Below are positions 1-7,717 of a stretch of DNA of 64,000 nt, in pieces. The stretch covers positions 1 through 64,000 of the forward strand of contig JAEDGQ010000001.1 of the NCBI GenBank assembly GCA_016297415.1, in the 5' to 3' direction. How positions within the stretch are numbered: the first letter of the stretch is position 1; the number at the start of each line of letters is the position of its first letter. The position numbers were made by a program, and so were the translations under genes. This DNA is from Treponema sp. (GTDB lineage: Bacteria; Spirochaetota; Spirochaetia; Treponematales; Treponemataceae). The notes below the pieces were generated by a model. That model was not told the DNA's origin and searched no databases. It saw only the letters and a list, made by a program, of their open reading frames with translations.

Positions 1-54
1 AACCCACGACATCCACCTTGGCAAGGTGGCGCACTACCACTGTGCTATTCCCGC
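1..54 (-). tRNA. tRNA-Gly (GCC), partial
   Basis: The minus strand reads a tRNA-Gly from its 5' end at base 54 (GCGGGAA acceptor) through the D arm and the GCC anticodon loop. The window edge cuts it in the T arm. Its visible part matches the complete tRNA-Gly at 105-176, so the two are a tandem duplicate pair. Confidence 0.9.
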
Positions 55-104
55 AAAAAATTGCATCTGTTAATAATCTGTTTTTTTCAACAGTTTTGCA
101 GTAG

Positions 105-176
105 AGCGGGAAATGGGGATCGAACCCACGACATCCACCTTGGCAAGGTGGCGCACTACCACTGTGCTATTCCCGC
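105..176 (-). tRNA. tRNA-Gly (GCC)
   Basis: Minus-strand cloverleaf: acceptor GCGGGA pairs with TCCCGC, the T loop is TTCGATC, and the anticodon loop reads TTGCCAA (GCC). No CCA is encoded, so the 3' end must be added enzymatically. Second of two tandem Gly copies; both read leftward together with the Leu, Lys, Arg and His tRNAs upstream. Confidence 0.95.
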
Positions 177-204
177 AGAATTTACGCTTTGCAGTTACCT
201 GCTA

Positions 205-284
205 TGCGCGAGAAGGGACTTGAACCCTTACGCCGAAGCACCAGATCCTAAGTCTGGCGTGTATGCCAATTTCACCACTCGCGC
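205..284 (-). tRNA. tRNA-Leu (UAG)
   Basis: Minus-strand acceptor GCGCGAG pairs with CTCGCGC. The anticodon loop is CTTAGGA (UAG), and a short extra arm closed around TTCG gives the class II shape. CCA is not encoded. Confidence 0.95.
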
Positions 285-322
285 GTGTTACTGGCACAGC
301 ACATAAGTCACAATTCCGATCT

Positions 323-395
323 TGAGCGACCGGGGGTTCGAACCCCGGACCCACAGATTAAGAGTCTGTTGCTCTACCAGCTGAGCTAGTCGCCC
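323..395 (-). tRNA. tRNA-Lys (CUU)
   Basis: Minus-strand acceptor GGGCGAC pairs with GTCGCTC. The anticodon loop is CTCTTAA (CUU), with a standard TTCGAAC T loop. CCA is not encoded. Confidence 0.95.
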
Positions 396-416
396 GTATA
401 TTTTTTCTCAGTTTTA

Positions 417-490
417 TGCGTCTGACACGGCTCGAACGTGCAACCTACGGATTCGAAGTCCGTTGCTCTATCCAGTTGAGCTACAAACGC
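417..490 (-). tRNA. tRNA-Arg (UCG)
   Basis: Minus-strand acceptor GCGTTTG pairs with CAGACGC. The anticodon loop is CTTCGAA (UCG), and the T loop TTCGAGC is normal. CCA is not encoded. Confidence 0.93.
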
Positions 491-543
491 ATTTTGTTCA
501 ACTAAGGAGCTTAAGGTTACAGTAAGGACCAGTAAAAGACTTG

Positions 544-616
544 GGTGCCTAGTGGGGATCGAACCCACGACAACCAGATCCACAATCTGGCGCTCTACCG
601 CTGAACTATAGGCACC
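544..616 (-). tRNA. tRNA-His (GUG)
   Basis: Minus-strand acceptor GTGCCTA pairs with TAGGCAC. The anticodon loop is TTGTGGA (GUG). The extra 5' G (-1) typical of tRNA-His is encoded at base 616 opposite C73 at 544. It is the most upstream tRNA of the leftward cluster. Confidence 0.95.
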
Positions 617-719
617 ATATAACTGATGTATGAAAATATACCAAAAACCCGCTGTTTGTGTCAATAACTTAAAATGGACTTTTATGATTTTTTTTAATTA
701 TTTTTTTTACTTTTTTCTA

Positions 720-746
720 TAAAGAACATTTTTGAAATACCGAAAA
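720..746 (+). promoter_or_regulatory. sigma-28-type promoter of the flgN-flgK-flgL-fliW-csrA operon
   Basis: TAAAGAAC (720-727), an 11-base spacer and ACCGAAAA (739-746) match the flagellar sigma-28 consensus TAAAGTTT-N11-GCCGATAA in spacing and most -10 bases. The predicted start leaves a leader of about 20 bases with an AAAAGGAG Shine-Dalgarno before the ATG at 771. Inferred from consensus only. Confidence 0.55.
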
Positions 747-770
747 TTAAAGAGTATAAAAGGAGTTTTT

Positions 771-1217
771 ATGAACGAAAATACTGCAGTTAAACAGAAT
801 CTTATTGATGTACTTGGAAAAGAAAGTCTTCTTCTTGATGACATTCTTTCTCAGCAGGTGGTAGTTCATAATTGTGTTACTAAAAGAAACTGGCTGGAAC
901 TTGAATCTACAATGACAAAACTTCAGAAGATGAGTGATGATTTTGTTGAACTTGAAAACCAGCGTGTTGCTTTAAGTGAAAAAATGAATATTTTTCAGGA
1001 TCCGGAGTTTACTCCGGTTCTTAATACAGTAAGAAATAAACTTAATAAATCAAAAATTGAAAATCATGTATTAAATGAATACATTTCAACTACTAAAAAC
1101 TTCCTTCAGGGAATCTTTGATGAAGCTCTTCCTCAGAGAAGAAATACACTTTATTCAAGATTCGGAAAAATTGTTAAACCTGAACTTCAGAGTGTAGTTT
1201 TAAATCAGGTTATTTAA
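771..1217 (+). CDS. flgN: FlgN-like flagellar chaperone
   Basis: A 148-residue acidic, almost wholly helical protein directly upstream of flgK. FlgN proteins are cytoplasmic export chaperones that keep the hook-associated proteins FlgK and FlgL unfolded and deliver them to the flagellar export gate. Sequence identity in this family is low, so the call rests on size, predicted helical heptads (for example ENQRVALSEKMN), and position just before flgK and flgL. The ATG at 771 is chosen because AAAAGGAG lies 6-10 bases upstream; an open frame runs back to a TTG at 732 but that codon has no ribosome site and overlaps the promoter. First gene of a five-gene operon, 15 bases before flgK. Confidence 0.65.
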   Translation: MNENTAVKQNLIDVLGKESLLLDDILSQQVVVHNCVTKRNWLELESTMTKLQKMSDDFVELENQRVALSEKMNIFQDPEFTPVLNTVRNKLNKSKIENHVLNEYISTTKNFLQGIFDEALPQRRNTLYSRFGKIVKPELQSVVLNQVI

Positions 1218-1232
1218 GGAAAGGAGATTATT

Positions 1233-3101
1233 ATGGCTAACGCATTTGCAGGAATTGAACTTGGAAAAAGAAGTATTATGGCTCACACACAGCAGATTCA
1301 GACTGCCGGTCATAATATTTCTAATGCTGATACAGAAGGATACACTCGTCAGAGAGTTCAGGTAAAAACATTTGATCCTCTTTACAGACCTGATTTAACT
1401 CGTGCAGAAACACCAGGTCAGATTGGCCAGGGAACTACAATTGAAAGTATTTCCCGTCTTAGAGATGAAATGCTTGATAAGCGTATTGTTGCTCAGACAA
1501 ATCAGGAAACATACTGGGAAACACGCGAACAGTACTATTCAATGATTGAACAGATTTACAATGAACCTGCTGACATTTCTGTACGGGGTAATATGGACAA
1601 ATTCTGGCAGTCATGGCAGGAACTTTCTGTTTATCCTGACAGTAAAGCTGTCCGTCAGGCTGTAGTTACTCGTGGAGAAACTCTGGCAGAATCAATTTCT
1701 CAGCGTTATACTTCACTTTCTGGAATTGGTACTCTCATTAACGGTGATATTGAAGCAACTGTAAAACAGATTAATGATTATGCAAAACAGATTGCCGATA
1801 TTAATGGAGAAATCGTTCGTTCAAAAGCAATGGGTGATAATCCAAACGATCTTCTTGACCGTCGTGATGTTCTTGTTGAAAAACTTGCAAAACTGGCAAA
1901 TGTATCATCTGACACAAGAGATAGTGATGAATTCAATGTTCATATTAACGGACAGGTTCTTGTTCAGGGTAGTGTAGCCCGGAGTTTTGACCTTGTTCCA
2001 AACACTGATAATAATGGTTATGACACAGTTGTATGGAAAGATACAGGTCTTACAGCTGATGTTGCCGGTGGAAAACTTGGTGCTCTTGTTGAACTCCGTG
2101 ATGTTGATATTCGTAATGAAGTTCAGTCATTAAATTCAATGGCTTTGAATTTTGCTGACCTTGTTAATGACGTTCATCGTGCAGGTATAGGTGCAAACAA
2201 TGTTTCAGGTCTTGATTTCTTTGTTCAGCATCCTTTCGTTACAGATGTAAAAGGAAATTTTGACAGAAATGGTGATGGTGCCGTAGATTCATCTTATGTA
2301 TTCCGTCTTTCCGGAACCAATGAATTAAATCCTCAGGATAAAGTTGGTCTTGATGGTGTTATGACATTGTCTGGTAAAACAGGAAACATTACTGTTCCAT
2401 ATTATGCAAATGATACTATTGAAGCTGTTATTGCAAGAATTAATGATTCACAGGGTGAAGTAAAAGCTTATCTTGATAGAGATAACCATCTTGTTCTTAA
2501 AGCAACAACAGCTCAGGCAATGGAAAATCCTGATTTCGTAATTCGTCATGTAGAAGATTCCGGAATGTTCCTTGCAGGTTATTCAGGAATTCTTAATGGA
2601 AGTGGAGCTGAAGGGGCTTATGATTTTAATCGTGCAGATGCAGTAGACAGTATTTCAGGTTCTTATGCAGTTGCTCCTGTTCTTAATCCTGCAGAATATA
2701 TTGCAGTTAATGACGCTGTAAAAAATGATGTAAATAGCGTTGCTGCAGCATTCCCAAATCCACAGGGTAGAGCAGTAATTGGAGATGGCCGTGCTGCTGT
2801 TGAAATTGCAGCAATCCGTAATTCTCCAGTTATGATTGGAGCCAGCCGTACATTTGATGATTATTTTGCAGAATCAGTTACAAATGCTGGTCTTAAAGGT
2901 GAACAGGCTGAAAATATGCTTTTAAGCCAGAATGCAATTATGAATGATCTTAGAGATCTTCGTGATTCAATCAGTGGTGTAAATATTGATGAAGAACTTG
3001 CAGACATTATGAAATTCCAGCATGGATATAATGCTGCTGCAAAATATGTAACTGTAATTGATTCAATGCTTGATACAATAATTAATCGTCTTGGTGTTTA
3101 A
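1233..3101 (+). CDS. flgK: Flagellar hook-associated protein 1, FlgK
   Basis: FlgK forms the first junction ring between the hook and the flagellar filament, here the periplasmic flagellum of a spirochaete. The 622-residue product begins with the conserved rod/hook N-terminal helix including AGHNISNADTEGYTRQRV at about residues 26-43, and ends with the matching C-terminal helix (FQHGYNAAAKYVTVIDSM). The middle is a long variable domain. Length is normal for the family. GGAAAGGAG precedes the ATG by 8 bases. It lies between the flgN-like gene and flgL; all are read together, probably from the sigma-28-type promoter at 720. Confidence 0.96.
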   Translation: MANAFAGIELGKRSIMAHTQQIQTAGHNISNADTEGYTRQRVQVKTFDPLYRPDLTRAETPGQIGQGTTIESISRLRDEMLDKRIVAQTNQETYWETREQYYSMIEQIYNEPADISVRGNMDKFWQSWQELSVYPDSKAVRQAVVTRGETLAESISQRYTSLSGIGTLINGDIEATVKQINDYAKQIADINGEIVRSKAMGDNPNDLLDRRDVLVEKLAKLANVSSDTRDSDEFNVHINGQVLVQGSVARSFDLVPNTDNNGYDTVVWKDTGLTADVAGGKLGALVELRDVDIRNEVQSLNSMALNFADLVNDVHRAGIGANNVSGLDFFVQHPFVTDVKGNFDRNGDGAVDSSYVFRLSGTNELNPQDKVGLDGVMTLSGKTGNITVPYYANDTIEAVIARINDSQGEVKAYLDRDNHLVLKATTAQAMENPDFVIRHVEDSGMFLAGYSGILNGSGAEGAYDFNRADAVDSISGSYAVAPVLNPAEYIAVNDAVKNDVNSVAAAFPNPQGRAVIGDGRAAVEIAAIRNSPVMIGASRTFDDYFAESVTNAGLKGEQAENMLLSQNAIMNDLRDLRDSISGVNIDEELADIMKFQHGYNAAAKYVTVIDSMLDTIINRLGV

Positions 3102-3144
3102 GTTCTCATAAAAAAGTTTCGATAATTAAGTAAGAGGTATTTTT

Positions 3145-4389
3145 ATGAAGAGAATCTCAAGCCAGATGAATAATAACAATACTCAGTACAATCTTCGTAT
3201 TCAGGAACAGCGACAAAATCGTCTGAATAATCAGATTGGTACTCAGTCAAGGATTCAATCTCTCCGTGATGATCCTGTTGCTGCAGGACATCTTGTAAAA
3301 TACCAGTCTTATCTTACTCGCGTTAATAATTTTGAAAAAAATGGAATTACTTTAAGCGACCAGTTTCAGTATCGTGAAGGCTATATGACAAATTCCGTAG
3401 AAATTCTTCAGCGTGTACGTGAACTTGCAGTTACAGGTGCCAATGGAATTTATACTCAGGATGACATGCGTAATATGGCAGTTGAAGTTGATGAACTTTT
3501 ACAGGAACTTGTTTCAAATGCAAATGCTGTAGGACCTGATGGAAATTTCATTTTCGCTGGTACAAATGTAAATGCTCCAGCCTTTGAAATTGATATGGGT
3601 CATGTAGAAGGTGCCGTTCAGCCGTTAATTTCTGCTGTAAGATACAACGGAACAATAGATCAGAATCAGGTAGAAATCGACGAAGGTAAATATATTACTG
3701 TTGATAATGTTGGTTCTAAAACTTTCTGGGCTGAAAATCAGCGTGTGTTTGGGGGAAGAGATCTTTCTTCATGGCAGGCAAAAGAAAGTGGAATTATTAA
3801 TGTAGACGGCCAGAAAATTAAAATTGAAACCGGCGATACAGTATATTCTCTTATTTCAAAAATTAATTCTTCCGGAGCAGCTGTAAAAGCAAGTGTTGAT
3901 CCTATTACAAGGGGTTTAAATCTTACTACAACTGATGCTCATCAGATCTGGATGGAAGATGTTTCAGGTACAACCTTGAATGAAATGGGAATCATTAAAG
4001 ATGCAAGTCAGAAACCACCATACAATTTTGCAGACAATGTAAGGGTTTCCGGAGGTTCACTTTTTGATTCTGTAATTCAGTTAAGAAATTCACTTTTAAA
4101 GGGTGATACAGATGCTATAGGTGGTCGTGTACTTGCAAGTCTCGACAGCGGTATCGGTAATCTTACTACAAGAGTTGCTAAAAGCGGCAGCGAATATGAA
4201 CGTCTTCAGAATGATATTTTAAGAAACAGTGCAACAGCCTTGAATGTAACTTCAAATATCAGTCGTGAAGGTGACCTTGATATTACTCAGGCAATTACAG
4301 ATCAGAAAATGCTTGAATACACACAGCAGGCAACTTTAAGCAATGCTGGAAAAATGTATTCGTCATCATTATTAAATTACATGAAATAA
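3145..4389 (+). CDS. flgL: Flagellar hook-associated protein 3, FlgL
   Basis: FlgL is the second hook-filament junction protein and resembles flagellin at its ends. The 414-residue protein has the flagellin-like N-terminus (MKRISSQMNNNNTQYN), the segment VRELAVTGANGIYTQDD near residues 92-108, and a C-terminal helix with YTQQATLSNAGKMYSSSLL. The central part is the variable exposed domain. AAGAGG sits 9 bases before the ATG. It follows flgK after 43 bases and is followed by a small hairpin and then fliW. Confidence 0.95.
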   Translation: MKRISSQMNNNNTQYNLRIQEQRQNRLNNQIGTQSRIQSLRDDPVAAGHLVKYQSYLTRVNNFEKNGITLSDQFQYREGYMTNSVEILQRVRELAVTGANGIYTQDDMRNMAVEVDELLQELVSNANAVGPDGNFIFAGTNVNAPAFEIDMGHVEGAVQPLISAVRYNGTIDQNQVEIDEGKYITVDNVGSKTFWAENQRVFGGRDLSSWQAKESGIINVDGQKIKIETGDTVYSLISKINSSGAAVKASVDPITRGLNLTTTDAHQIWMEDVSGTTLNEMGIIKDASQKPPYNFADNVRVSGGSLFDSVIQLRNSLLKGDTDAIGGRVLASLDSGIGNLTTRVAKSGSEYERLQNDILRNSATALNVTSNISREGDLDITQAITDQKMLEYTQQATLSNAGKMYSSSLLNYMK

Positions 4390-4408
4390 ATCCTTAAAAA
4401 AAAGGATT
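4389..4408 (+). other. Small hairpin between flgL and fliW
   Basis: AATCCTT (4389-4395) pairs with AAGGATT (4402-4408) across a six-A loop, immediately after the flgL stop. No T-run follows, so it is more likely an RNA processing or stability element than a terminator. The operon can continue into fliW. Confidence 0.35.
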
Positions 4409-4438
4409 GGTTAACAATACATGGAGGACAAAGTTAAC

Positions 4439-4882
4439 ATGGATGTAAAGACAAAAACAATGGGAACAGTTTCCATTGATGAAAAACAGGTTATTACTTT
4501 TGACCACGGCCTGTTTGGATTTGAAGATTTTCACAAATTTGCAATTATTGAAGCAGAATATCAGCCTTTTTACTGGCTTCAGTCCCTTGATGAACCGGGA
4601 CTTGCTTTTATTATTGTGGATCCATTCTTAATCGTAAATGATTATGAACTTGATATTGACGACAGAACATTGTGGGAAATCGGAATTGATTCTCCTGCAG
4701 ATGTAATTCTTTTTGCTATTATTACAGTTCCTGCAGATGGTAGTGCTGTAACTGCAAATCTTCAGGGACCGATTGTTATTAACCGTAAAAATAACGTAGC
4801 TCTTCAGGTTATTCTTTCTGATTCAAAATGGACCACTAAGCATAATATCATCAAAGCTCTTAATAAAAAGGAAGCAAAGTAA
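4439..4882 (+). CDS. fliW: Flagellar assembly factor FliW
   Basis: FliW binds the flagellin C-terminus and, when free, antagonises CsrA, so that flagellin synthesis matches export. The 147-residue protein contains the family hallmarks [18 protein letters not shown] near residues 21-38 and [19 protein letters not shown] near 42-60, followed by [20 protein letters not shown] toward the end. The ATG at 4439 is preferred because GGAGG lies 11 bases upstream; an in-frame ATG at 4421 would place this ribosome site inside the coding region. It overlaps csrA by one base (TAATG), a coupling common for fliW-csrA pairs. Confidence 0.95.
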   Translation: MDVKTKTMGTVSIDEKQVITFDHGLFGFEDFHKFAIIEAEYQPFYWLQSLDEPGLAFIIVDPFLIVNDYELDIDDRTLWEIGIDSPADVILFAIITVPADGSAVTANLQGPIVINRKNNVALQVILSDSKWTTKHNIIKALNKKEAK

Positions 4883-5109
4883 TGCTGATATTGTCAAGAA
4901 AGGTGGATGAAAAAATAAAAATTGGGGAAGACATAACAATTACTTTGATTGAAGTTCACGGAGATCAGGTAAAAATTGGTGTGGAAGCCCCAAAACATGT
5001 AAAAGTATTCCGTCAGGAAGTTTTTGACGCTATTCAGACAGAAAATAAATCTGCGGCAGCTGGAGATGAAACTCTGGAAGCTCTTTCAAAATTCCTTGGA
5101 AGCAAGTAA
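4882..5109 (+). CDS. csrA: Translational regulator CsrA
   Basis: CsrA is a small homodimeric RNA-binding protein that binds GGA motifs in hairpin loops near ribosome sites, usually blocking translation. The 75-residue product starts [20 protein letters not shown] and contains [22 protein letters not shown], which includes the conserved basic RNA-binding edge. The C-terminal tail is longer than in Escherichia coli, as in other bacteria with FliW. The start codon shares its A with the fliW stop. A likely target, the leader of flaB at 13.1 kb, lies in this window. A structured terminator-like element follows at 5135. Confidence 0.96.
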   Translation: MLILSRKVDEKIKIGEDITITLIEVHGDQVKIGVEAPKHVKVFRQEVFDAIQTENKSAAAGDETLEALSKFLGSK

Positions 5110-5134
5110 AAAAAAACACTTTATAATATGAAAT

Positions 5135-5185
5135 GCACCCCTAAAGCTGGACAAATAAAGTTCAATTTCAGGGGTGCTTTTTTTT
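5135..5185 (+). terminator. Structured repeat with terminator, copy 1
   Basis: GCACCCCT (5135-5142) pairs perfectly with AGGGGTGC (5170-5177), followed by eight T. The 27-base loop contains an inner GGAC/GTTC stem. The element ends on the stop codon of the convergent tsaB. A near-identical loop occurs in copy 2 (61464-61515), where one stem base pair has changed on both sides, so this is more than an ordinary terminator. It is in the sense orientation of csrA. Confidence 0.8.
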
Positions 5186-5864
5186 ATGAATTTTTAGCTT
5201 CAAGAGCTAATTCTGCTTCGCTTTTACGCAGATATTCCGGACCATCAAAATCTTTAAGTGGCTGAGCGTTTTCAGAAATGAGTTTTTCCGCCATTTCAAA
5301 AAGCGATATGCATGGATTTTCCTGTAAATTAAAACTAATAACATTAAGTTCAGGACAGGCTTTTTTTAAGGTTTCTTTGAATAAAGCTCCGTCTGGTCCT
5401 GCACACAAAACAGGTTTTTCTTTGTTAAGTTGTGAAAGTACTTTTTCTACTGATGTATCTTCTTCTTTCATAACTGGTTTACCCTTTTCAAAAATTGCAG
5501 CAAAAAACTGATTTTTTTTGGCGTCAATTGTTGTGATTACCTGACCGTTAAAATCCTTAAACGGGTAAGCGTAGCACTCTAATGTGGAAATTCCGTAAAC
5601 AGGTTTATTGAAAGCCAGTTCTATAGCTTTTAATGCAGCAAATGCAAGACGAAGACCTGTAAATGTGCCTGGTCCTTTACACAAAGCCATATAGTCCAGA
5701 TCCTGTGGTTTAAGTCCAGTTTTATTAAGTACGTAATCTATTGCAGGAAGAAGTTCCTGACTCTGAGAAGGACCAATATCCAGTGTTAATGAAACACAGT
5801 CTTCTTCATTTTTTGCAGAAACTGTCATTCTGCTTGATGCACTATCTACACATAAAGCTTTCAT
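5184..5864 (-). CDS. tsaB: tRNA t6A biosynthesis protein TsaB
   Basis: TsaB is the inactive kinase-fold partner of TsaD in the complex that makes N6-threonylcarbamoyladenosine at position 37 of ANN-decoding tRNAs. The 226-residue protein opens with MKALCVDSASSRMTVS (the degenerate ASKHA nucleotide site) and contains CKGPGTFTGLRLAFAALKAIE near residues 63-83, the TsaB signature GPGSFTGLR with S replaced by T. Its stop codon lies within the T-run of the csrA terminator element. It is 18 bases downstream of tsaE and probably co-transcribed with it. Confidence 0.93.
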   Translation of the reverse strand: MKALCVDSASSRMTVSAKNEEDCVSLTLDIGPSQSQELLPAIDYVLNKTGLKPQDLDYMALCKGPGTFTGLRLAFAALKAIELAFNKPVYGISTLECYAYPFKDFNGQVITTIDAKKNQFFAAIFEKGKPVMKEEDTSVEKVLSQLNKEKPVLCAGPDGALFKETLKKACPELNVISFNLQENPCISLFEMAEKLISENAQPLKDFDGPEYLRKSEAELALEAKNS

Positions 5865-5882
5865 TTCTAATACCTGATTATT

Positions 5883-6320
5883 CTAAAGATTTCCGTAAGG
5901 CCAGTTTTCAATGGTGATTTTGCGTTTTGTTCCTGAATCGTCAGCTTCTGGTTCAAGTTTAATTATTATGGTTTTTGAAGGAAGTTCATCCATAATTTTT
6001 TCAGACCATTCAATAATACAAACACCACGGCCATAAATCATATCTTCAACACCGAGGTTTATAAAATCATCAGTACCTTCAAGACGATAAACATCCATAT
6101 GATACAAAGGCATTTTTCCTTCGTATTCACTTATAAGACAAAATGTTGGACTTGTTATTGTATCATCAACATCAAGAGCCTGTGCGATTCCTTTTGTGAT
6201 TGTTGTTTTACCGGCAGCAAGAGTTCCCTGCATGGCAAGTACATCACCTTTTGTAAGCATTGAACCGATTTTTTTTCCAAGCTCAATAGTTTCTTCAGCA
6301 GAATTAGTGTATAGGGTCAT
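5883..6320 (-). CDS. tsaE: tRNA t6A ATPase TsaE
   Basis: TsaE is the ATPase that resets the TsaB-TsaD complex in t6A synthesis. The 145-residue protein has the Walker A loop GTLAAGKTTITKGIA near residues 32-46 (the usual GLGAGKT has one Gly replaced by Ala but GxxxxGKT is intact), then SPTFCLISEYEG and HMDVYRLEG. The motif GVCIIEWSEK near the end is the family's Walker B region. It starts inside the stop of the upstream 89-residue gene (ATGA overlap), so translation is coupled. Confidence 0.94.
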   Translation of the reverse strand: MTLYTNSAEETIELGKKIGSMLTKGDVLAMQGTLAAGKTTITKGIAQALDVDDTITSPTFCLISEYEGKMPLYHMDVYRLEGTDDFINLGVEDMIYGRGVCIIEWSEKIMDELPSKTIIIKLEPEADDSGTKRKITIENWPYGNL

Positions 6321-6586
6321 ATTGGCAATGTGCCTTCGTTATCCATAGTTATGATTTTTTCTTTAATTGCTTTTGTAACAGGAATTACAGGATAATCGAA
6401 ATCTGTTCCAAAAGGGTATTCAAGATAAACTGTTTTACGGCCAAAAGGATCAATTTCAAGTGTGAAAGATATTTTTACATCAGCTTTAGAAGTCATAAAC
6501 TCAAGAGAGGCAATAGCGGTGTAATTTCTTCGATAGTAGATAAGTGTGTCTTCACCAACTATTGAATGAATTTCTAAAACTTTCAT
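6317..6586 (-). CDS. Small conserved-type protein of unknown function
   Basis: I do not recognise this 89-residue protein. It is rich in alternating beta-strand patterns (VKISFTLEIDPFG, KTVYLEYPFG) without a signal peptide or cysteines, and probably folds as a small cytoplasmic beta protein. It is the first gene of the tsaE-tsaB operon and overlaps tsaE by four bases. Its ATG at 6586 has no Shine-Dalgarno; a strong sigma-70 promoter ends eight bases before it, suggesting a leaderless or nearly leaderless message. Confidence 0.75.
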   Translation of the reverse strand: MKVLEIHSIVGEDTLIYYRRNYTAIASLEFMTSKADVKISFTLEIDPFGRKTVYLEYPFGTDFDYPVIPVTKAIKEKIITMDNEGTLPI

Positions 6587-6594
6587 ATCATTAA

Positions 6595-6622
6595 ATTATA
6601 CTCATTAGTTTTATACCGTCAA
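6595..6622 (-). promoter_or_regulatory. Sigma-70 promoter of the 6586-tsaE-tsaB operon
   Basis: Minus strand: TTGACG (6622-6617), a 16-base spacer, and a perfect TATAAT (6600-6595), only eight bases before the ATG at 6586. The start site should fall at or just before the start codon. Confidence 0.75.
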
Positions 6623-6637
6623 GAACAGACCTTTAAT

Positions 6638-7717
6638 CTATATTGAATAACCACAGGCTGCTGCATTGATTCTGTTATATGTTACATCATCAATGCTGAC
6701 AAACTTTACATGCAGCGAGAATTCATTTTTTTTGTTTTTTGTAGTTCTGACAATTTTACCGATGGCTGTAGCGTCTGCTTTTCCGTCAAGCCAGCCGTTC
6801 ACAATAAGGTACTGTTCAGGTTTGATTGGAAGGGATGTTAAAATTTTACATCCGCCCCCGGAAACTTCAGCAAGAATACCATCGTAATATTTTTCACCTG
6901 GCTTATACTCTGTTTTTGATTTTTTTCCTTCTGAAGTAACCTCAGTTTTAACAGAAGCAAATTTGCATGGAATATTAAGATTCAAACGCTGATGACTTCT
7001 TTTCTGAAGAGGAGTAATAGAATCTGTTTGTGCACAGATTAAGATATCTTTGTTGTTTTTATCTTTCTGGTAACGGATTACACGATTTTCCATCTCATAA
7101 GGAGTTCTGTTTGTGTATTCAAAATTGAATTTAACCTTAGAGAGGATTTCTGGTTTTTCGTCCTGTGTAAGTTCAGGTGGAAGTTCAAGCCAAAGTTCTT
7201 CCTGATTTGAATTAACAATTGTAAAAGAATGGTGAATGCCCTGAGATGGAGTAAAAACAAGTGTTGTCTGAAGGGGAATTGCTCTGGAATTTTTCAAAAC
7301 TATTTCTTTTGAAATGATGGAAAGAAGTTTTGTTCGTATTGAAAAAAGTCTCTTTTTTGTGATTTCGTTTCCTATTCTGGAAATAATTTTAAAATGTTCA
7401 AGAAGCCAGGATTCAATAATATCGCAATCTTTGATGGCAAAAATAATGTTTGGGATTTTATTTCTCTCACAGATTTCCATGAGCATAAGTGTTTCTTCGT
7501 CTGTCAGGGAAGCTTTTCTGGCAATTGCAGTAATATCTTTTTTTGAAGAAGGTCTGTCTTTATTTTTTTCTGCGTATTCAAGTGTTTGTCTGTATTTTGT
7601 AAACAGCTTGTTAAATAACCAGAAACATAAAATGAGAAAAACAAGTCCTGCAGTCACACTGAATGCAACCAGAGGGTTTATGTTTAATCGTGCAGCAATG
7701 AGTGAACCACTATCCAT
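6638..7717 (-). CDS. Membrane-anchored PilZ-domain protein
   Basis: A 359-residue protein with one N-terminal membrane helix (VTAGLVFLILCFWLFNKLF near residues 21-39), a helical cytoplasmic region, and a C-terminal PilZ domain. PilZ domains bind cyclic di-GMP. Visible motifs are KRSHQRLNLNIPCKF (the RxxxR arm) near residues 234-248 and AEVSGGGCKI near 283-292, matching the (D/N)xSxxG motif with Glu in the first position. The middle part resembles a YcgR-like beta domain by pattern only. The gene abuts the stop of the upstream unknown gene and lies in the flagellin-fliD direction, so a role in c-di-GMP control of motility is plausible but inferred. GGAGGAATAA precedes the ATG. Confidence 0.85.
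   Translation of the reverse strand: MDSGSLIAARLNINPLVAFSVTAGLVFLILCFWLFNKLFTKYRQTLEYAEKNKDRPSSKKDITAIARKASLTDEETLMLMEICERNKIPNIIFAIKDCDIIESWLLEHFKIISRIGNEITKKRLFSIRTKLLSIISKEIVLKNSRAIPLQTTLVFTPSQGIHHSFTIVNSNQEELWLELPPELTQDEKPEILSKVKFNFEYTNRTPYEMENRVIRYQKDKNNKDILICAQTDSITPLQKRSHQRLNLNIPCKFASVKTEVTSEGKKSKTEYKPGEKYYDGILAEVSGGGCKILTSLPIKPEQYLIVNGWLDGKADATAIGKIVRTTKNKKNEFSLHVKFVSIDDVTYNRINAAACGYSI

Noticed and set aside
1..176. Repeated tRNA-Gly segment as a CRISPR-like or integration repeat
   Set aside because: The repeats are complete cloverleaves, one cut by the window edge; there is no integrase or spacer pattern.
61..664. Open frames of 81 and 92 codons across the first 660 bases
   Set aside because: They lie on tRNA genes read on the minus strand and have no ribosome sites or protein-like sequence.
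4421..4438. ATG at 4421 as the fliW start
   Set aside because: The codon overlaps the GGAGG that serves the ATG at 4439; the shorter product fits the family length.
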